10,056 nt of DNA from Firmicutes bacterium UBA6132 (GTDB taxonomy: Bacteria > Bacillota_A > Clostridia > Tissierellales > Sedimentibacteraceae). Position 1 is the first letter of the stretch. Every line of letters begins with the position of its first letter. Of this stretch, positions 6,466 to 10,056 are shown in pieces. Below the pieces are notes generated by a model. The model was not told the origin of the DNA and ran no database searches. It saw only the letters and a program-made list of their open reading frames with translations. The position numbers and the translations under genes were made by a program. The stretch is from NCBI GenBank assembly GCA_002435835.1, contig DIVM01000022.1, positions 1-10,056 of the forward strand, read 5' to 3'.

Positions 6466-6486
6466 GAAAGCCACTATGTGACTTTC
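6466..6486 (-). other. Stem-loop between plsY and gpsA
   Basis: On the minus strand GAAAGTCAC and GTGGCTTTC pair over 9 bp (one G-U) around a 3-base loop. AT-rich sequence without a strong U run follows, so read-through into gpsA is expected. It may stabilise the upstream message or act as a processing or weak attenuation site. The structure is seen; the role is unknown. Confidence 0.45.
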
Positions 6487-6512
6487 CCTTATTTTTTATA
6501 TTCATTTATATT

Positions 6513-7094
6513 TTATAATTTATTTTCTTTTCCTTGCATTAACCTTTTTATATTTTCTCTGTGCCTGTAAATTGACATAGCAGCAACAGAAAAACAAAAT
6601 AGGAAAATATTAAAGTTTAAAGGTCTTTCAACAAGTAATATTACTATAGGTCCTAAAATCATTCCTATAATCGACCCAAGAGATACCATTCTTGTAATAA
6701 ATGCTATTGTTATACCAACAACAAAACAAATAAAAGTAGCTGTAGGGCTAATTATGAGCATTACTCCAATTGTTGTTGCTACTCCTTTACCACCTTTAAA
6801 ATTTAAAAGTGCTGGCCAATTATGACCTACAATCACAAAAACTCCTGCTAAATAACTTCCAACTTCGCCTAATAAAGCTTTACCAATTAATACTGCAACT
6901 ATTCCTTTTAACACATCTCCTGCAAAAACCATAATACCTATTTTTTTGCCAAAAGCACGTATTGCATTAGTAGTTCCAGAATTACCACTTCCAAAATCTC
7001 TAACATCTTTTTTCATTAATAATTTGCCAAGTATATATGCAAATGAAAGATTACCTAATAAATAAGAAATCAATACTACAAAAACATATCTCAT
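6513..7094 (-). CDS. plsY: Acyl-phosphate:glycerol-3-phosphate acyltransferase PlsY
   Basis: PlsY transfers an acyl group from acyl-phosphate to position 1 of glycerol-3-phosphate, giving lysophosphatidic acid at the cytoplasmic membrane. The 193-residue protein is strongly hydrophobic with several membrane helices and shows the three conserved cytoplasmic motifs of the family: GSGNSGTTN (35-43), VGHNWPALLNFKGGKGVAT (89-107, covering the second motif and its glycine-rich loop), and a C-terminal YRHRENIKRL. Typical length is 190-215. The ATG at 7094 has a GGAGG 10 bases upstream and lies 37 bases after the der stop, so it is co-transcribed with der. gpsA, downstream, makes its acceptor substrate. 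Confidence 0.96.
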   Translation of the reverse strand: MRYVFVVLISYLLGNLSFAYILGKLLMKKDVRDFGSGNSGTTNAIRAFGKKIGIMVFAGDVLKGIVAVLIGKALLGEVGSYLAGVFVIVGHNWPALLNFKGGKGVATTIGVMLIISPTATFICFVVGITIAFITRMVSLGSIIGMILGPIVILLVERPLNFNIFLFCFSVAAMSIYRHRENIKRLMQGKENKL

Positions 7095-7131
7095 AATTAT
7101 TCGTCCTCCTTAACATTATCAAATGTAATAA

Positions 7132-8451
7132 TTATTTTTCGCTTCTGTTTCTAAATTCAATTACTATTGGTGTTCCATGATATTCAAAAGATTCACGAAT
7201 TTTATTTTCTAAATATCTTTGATATGAAAAATGAACAAGTGTTCTATCATTACAGAAAATTAAAAACTTCGGTGGATTAACAGCTACTTGTGCTCCATAA
7301 TATATTTTAAATCTTTTGCCTTTAACTGTACGAGGCTGATTCATAAGAACAGCTTCAGTTAAAATGTCATTTAAAACACCTGTAGATACTCTTAAATTTC
7401 TAAAATTAAACACTTCATTTACTGTATCTAGTATTTTATTTACTCGTTGTCCTGTTAGTGCTGAAACAGTAAGAATAGGTGCATATGTTGCATATGCTAT
7501 ACTGTTTCTAACATCATCATGGAATTCTTTAAATGTTTTATTATCTTTTTCTATTAAATCCCACTTATTTATTACCACTATCATTCCTTTGTGGTTTTCA
7601 TGAGAATAACCTGCTATTCTTATGTCTTGTTCAGTAATTCCTTTATCAGCATCAATTACTAAAATACATACATCTGCTCTTTCCACAGCTGTAAAAGCAC
7701 GGAGTACGCTATATTTTTCTACAATTTCTAATACTTTGCTTTTTTTTCTTATTCCTGCTGTATCAATTAAAGTATATTTTTGACCGTCTTTTTCAAATTT
7801 TGTATCTATTGCATCCCTTGTTGTTCCAGGAATATCTGATACTATAACTCTGTCTTCACCTATTATTTTATTAATAATTGATGATTTTCCTGCATTTGGT
7901 TTTCCAATTACAGCTATTTTTATAGAATCATCGTCATCGTCTAAATCAAATCTTTCATCAAATTTTGCTATAACTTCGTCAAGCAAATCACCTAATCCCA
8001 TTGCTTCTGTTGAAGAAATTGATATTGGTTCTCCAAGACCTAAATTGTAAAATTCATAAATATTATTTGTGTTTACGAACTTATCCATCTTGTTAACAAC
8101 AAGAATAATTTCCTTTTTAGCTTTTCTAAGCATTTGAGCTACTTCAGCATCAGCAGCTGTAACCCCTTCTTTACCGTCAACCATAAATAAAACAACATGT
8201 GCCATATCTATAGCTACTTCAGCTTGAGTACGCATTTGTTGGAATATTGTATCAGTTGAATCTGGTTCAATTCCTCCTGTATCAATCATTGTAAAGTGAT
8301 TGTCCAACCACTCACATTCTGCATAAATTCTATCCCTTGTTACTCCTGGTGTATCTTCTGTAATGGAAATTCTTTTTCCAGCAATTCTGTTAAAAAGAGT
8401 TGACTTGCCTACATTAGGCCTGCCTACTATTGCTACTATTGGTCTTGCCAT
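7132..8451 (-). CDS. der: Ribosome biogenesis GTPase Der (EngA)
   Basis: Der is the double-GTPase needed for maturation of the 50S ribosomal subunit. The 439-residue protein has two G domains in tandem. The first has G1 GRPNVGKST (10-18), G3 DTGG (57-60) and G4 NKMD (120-123). After an acidic linker with five Asp (171-175), the second has G1 GKPNAGKSS (183-191), followed by [12 protein letters not shown] and NKWD. The C-terminal KH-like domain (about residues 350-435) includes [19 protein letters not shown] and ends in [11 protein letters not shown]. Length matches the family (430-490). The ATG at 8451 has GGAGG 6 bases upstream, and the gene starts 43 bases after the DUF512 gene. DUF512-der-plsY-gpsA-spoIVA is, to my knowledge, a common order in Clostridia. 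Confidence 0.98.
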   Translation of the reverse strand: MARPIVAIVGRPNVGKSTLFNRIAGKRISITEDTPGVTRDRIYAECEWLDNHFTMIDTGGIEPDSTDTIFQQMRTQAEVAIDMAHVVLFMVDGKEGVTAADAEVAQMLRKAKKEIILVVNKMDKFVNTNNIYEFYNLGLGEPISISSTEAMGLGDLLDEVIAKFDERFDLDDDDDSIKIAVIGKPNAGKSSIINKIIGEDRVIVSDIPGTTRDAIDTKFEKDGQKYTLIDTAGIRKKSKVLEIVEKYSVLRAFTAVERADVCILVIDADKGITEQDIRIAGYSHENHKGMIVVINKWDLIEKDNKTFKEFHDDVRNSIAYATYAPILTVSALTGQRVNKILDTVNEVFNFRNLRVSTGVLNDILTEAVLMNQPRTVKGKRFKIYYGAQVAVNPPKFLIFCNDRTLVHFSYQRYLENKIRESFEYHGTPIVIEFRNRSEK

Positions 8452-8494
8452 TTTAATCCTCCGTGTGTTTCTTTCTCTTTTATTTATAGTATAT

Positions 8495-9790
8495 TTATTT
8501 TACCAAATAATTTAATAATTTTTCGCCGTCTACATCAGAAATAATTATTTTAGCTCCTAATTCTCTTTGTATGTCTTCAACTTTTAAATCATCTAAAAAT
8601 ACATTGTCATCATTTAACATGCATTTTGGTAAAATAATATTTTTTATATTTTTATTTTTAAGTTGTTCTATTAAATCCTTACCTGTTATTAATCCTGCAA
8701 CAGTTATTTTTTCTCCAAAAAAGTTATTAGTAATTTTTTCTACATTGATTTTAATATTAATTTCTTTCATTATTTTTTCACATAATGATAAAATTAATTC
8801 ATATGCCGCTACACCAGTTGCAATAGTAACTTCATCAAATATTACTTGTTTATTTTTATATTTTGGCAAATATTCATCTATTTCCCAGGTTAACAGTCTA
8901 CAAAGTCCTATACCATTTTCAAGTTGATCAAATTCTTCATAGCTTTCAAAATCAGGAAAATCTCTTTTAGCTAATATATAAAATTCATCTGCTAAAAATA
9001 CAAAACGAGTATTAATATTTTTATAAATTTCATTTTGTAAAGAGCTTATTTGTTCTATTAACTTTTCTGCGCTTACTTTATCAAATGAACTTAAATCAGC
9101 AAGTTTTTCACGATAATTTGTAATACCTACAGGTACTATAGCTACACTTCTTACTTGTGGCTGTAGTTTTGCTAAATCCCTAATAGTTTTATTTAAAACT
9201 TCACCGTCATTTACATCTTTTACTAAAACAATTTGACAATCAACAGTTATACCTGCATCAGTTAATTTTTTCAAATATTCGAGTATATCTTTATCTTTGT
9301 GGTTACCCATCATATATTTTCTTAAATCTTTATCAGTAGCATGTACTGAAACTTTTATAGGGCTTATTCTATATTTAATGATTCTGTTAATTTCATCATC
9401 TGTTAAATTTGTTAATGTGATGAAATTGCCATATAAAAAAGATAACCTTGTATCATCATCTTTTAAATATAATGATTTTCGCATACCTTTTGGCATTTGA
9501 TCAATAAAGCAAAATATACATTTATTTTGACATACTTTAATATTGTCCATTAGGGGATTTTCAAAAATAATCCCAATATCTTCGTCATACTCTTTTTCTA
9601 TTTCAAGTTCCCATATTTCGCCGTCTTGTTTCTTAACTTCAAGCACAACAGTTTCATCAGAAATTTGAAATTTATAATCTATATAATCTGTTATTTCCTC
9701 ACCATTAACAGATACAAGCTCATCACCAGGTTCAAGTTCTAATTCTTCCGCAATACTGTTTTTAACTATTTTTATAATAATATTTTTCAT
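8495..9790 (-). CDS. DUF512 family protein: PDZ-like plus radical SAM iron-sulphur protein of unknown function
   Basis: This 431-residue protein has a PDZ-like N-terminus (residues about 5-65, with [20 protein letters not shown]). A radical SAM core follows, with the cluster motif CQNKCIFC (Cys87, Cys91, Cys94, the CX3CX2C spacing that holds a 4Fe-4S cluster) running into [19 protein letters not shown]. Further on are [20 protein letters not shown] and [14 protein letters not shown], and the C-terminal half is the DUF512 domain with an [12 protein letters not shown] segment. Length is normal for the family. The reaction and substrate are not established. It is the first gene of the unit leading into der, which hints at a ribosome or translation link but does not prove one. 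The ATG at 9790 follows an AAAGGAT-type ribosome binding site. Domain assignment is confident; function is unknown. Confidence 0.9.
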   Translation of the reverse strand: MKNIIIKIVKNSIAEELELEPGDELVSVNGEEITDYIDYKFQISDETVVLEVKKQDGEIWELEIEKEYDEDIGIIFENPLMDNIKVCQNKCIFCFIDQMPKGMRKSLYLKDDDTRLSFLYGNFITLTNLTDDEINRIIKYRISPIKVSVHATDKDLRKYMMGNHKDKDILEYLKKLTDAGITVDCQIVLVKDVNDGEVLNKTIRDLAKLQPQVRSVAIVPVGITNYREKLADLSSFDKVSAEKLIEQISSLQNEIYKNINTRFVFLADEFYILAKRDFPDFESYEEFDQLENGIGLCRLLTWEIDEYLPKYKNKQVIFDEVTIATGVAAYELILSLCEKIMKEINIKINVEKITNNFFGEKITVAGLITGKDLIEQLKNKNIKNIILPKCMLNDDNVFLDDLKVEDIQRELGAKIIISDVDGEKLLNYLVK

Positions 9791-9840
9791 TTACAACATC
9801 CTTTATTTACAGTTCACAATTTTTTCATTTTATCATAAGT

Positions 9841-9861
9841 GCAAGCCACAAATTAACTTGC
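9841..9861 (-). other. Weak stem-loop in the leader of the DUF512-der unit
   Basis: Minus-strand GCAAG (9861-9857) and CTTGC (9845-9841) can pair over 5 bp around an 11-base loop in a leader of about 130 bases. An A/T-rich 7-bp pairing (AAACAAA with TTTGTTT, 9910-9904 and 9893-9887) lies further upstream. Neither resembles a riboswitch I know. Confidence 0.25.
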
Positions 9862-9924
9862 TTCACAACGATACAATAAATACACTAAACAAAAACGTTA
9901 GTCTTTGTTTCATTAATAGTATTT

Positions 9925-9954
9925 ATTATATCATAATATTTATTTATATTACAA
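9925..9954 (-). promoter_or_regulatory. Sigma-A-type promoter with extended -10 for the DUF512-der-plsY-gpsA unit
   Basis: Minus-strand TTGTAA (9954-9949) is followed after 18 bases by TATAAT (9930-9925), preceded by TGA to give the extended -10 TGATATAAT. Transcription would start near 9918, about 130 bases before the ATG at 9790. It lies just after the terminator of the upstream gene, where a promoter for this unit is expected. Confidence 0.6.
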
Positions 9955-10007
9955 TGTTATTTTTAACAATCATATTATTTAAATTTTATGTAAAATTATT
10001 AGAAAAC

Positions 10008-10033
10008 AAAAAAAGCCTTCTCAGGCTTTTTTT
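10008..10033 (-). terminator. Intrinsic terminator of a gene outside the right edge
   Basis: AAAAAAAGCCT (10008-10018) and AGGCTTTTTTT (10023-10033) form an 11-bp stem with a 4-base loop, and the minus-strand RNA ends in seven U. It probably closes a leftward gene lying beyond the right edge. The A/T symmetry would let it work in both directions. No coding sequence can be assigned in the 23 bases to its right. Confidence 0.8.
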
Positions 10034-10056
10034 GCTAAATATTTATTATTCCTGTA

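Noticed and set aside
7364..7603. Plus-strand open reading frame inside der
   Set aside because: Antisense to the second G domain and KH-like domain of Der; no independent support.
8571..8927. Plus-strand open reading frames inside the DUF512 gene (also 9297-9500)
   Set aside because: They are hydrophobic antisense shadows typical of AT-rich genes, with no start signals.
10034..10056. End of a gene at the right edge
   Set aside because: Stop codons occur in more than one frame in these 23 bases and the reading frame cannot be chosen, so no partial gene is reported.
1..10056. CRISPR arrays, tRNA or rRNA genes, insertion sequences, toxin-antitoxin or phage-defence genes
   Set aside because: None seen: the genes are contiguous core functions in one direction, gaps are short, and no spaced direct repeats or tRNA-like folds were noticed.

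Overview
The window comes from a low-GC, endospore-forming member of the Firmicutes, most likely class Clostridia. It is very AT-rich, every supported gene lies on the minus strand, ribosome binding sites are strong GGAGG types, and it carries the spore-coat ATPase gene spoIVA next to the der-plsY-gpsA block and the ylmE-sepF-ylmG-ylmH division cluster. No genus is claimed. I see no phage, plasmid, CRISPR or insertion-sequence genes; this is core chromosome.

Transcription runs from right to left in three units. Unit 1 (about 9954 to 5253) starts at a good sigma-A-type promoter after an upstream terminator (10008-10033). It encodes a DUF512 radical-SAM/PDZ protein of unknown function, the ribosome-assembly GTPase Der, the acyl-phosphate glycerol-3-phosphate acyltransferase PlsY and glycerol-3-phosphate dehydrogenase GpsA. 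GpsA makes the glycerol-3-phosphate that PlsY acylates, so these two are consecutive steps of phospholipid synthesis. The unit ends in a 64-bp dispersed-type palindrome followed by an intrinsic terminator.

Unit 2 (about 5234 to 3649) is spoIVA alone, between two terminators, with a possible sigma-E promoter. No ATG, GTG or TTG lies at the expected start. Reading from an ATT codon at 5158-5156 gives 492 codons and places the Walker A Lys, the sensor threonines and the Walker B Asp at the B. subtilis positions (30, 70/71, 97), so this gene probably uses an AUU start.

Unit 3 (about 3545 to the left edge) begins at a strong extended -10 promoter, and its mRNA should carry a perfect 12-bp hairpin with a UUCG loop almost at its 5' end. 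It encodes an HlyD-like membrane-anchored protein, the PLP-binding protein YlmE/YggS, the FtsZ-anchoring protein SepF, the YggT-family membrane protein YlmG and the start of the S4-domain protein YlmH, which runs off the left edge. In relatives divIVA usually follows.

The window is mainly conserved housekeeping and sporulation sequence. The observations most worth a second look are the AUU start of spoIVA, the palindromic repeat after gpsA, the 5'-terminal hairpin of unit 3, and the unexplained HlyD-like and DUF512 proteins.
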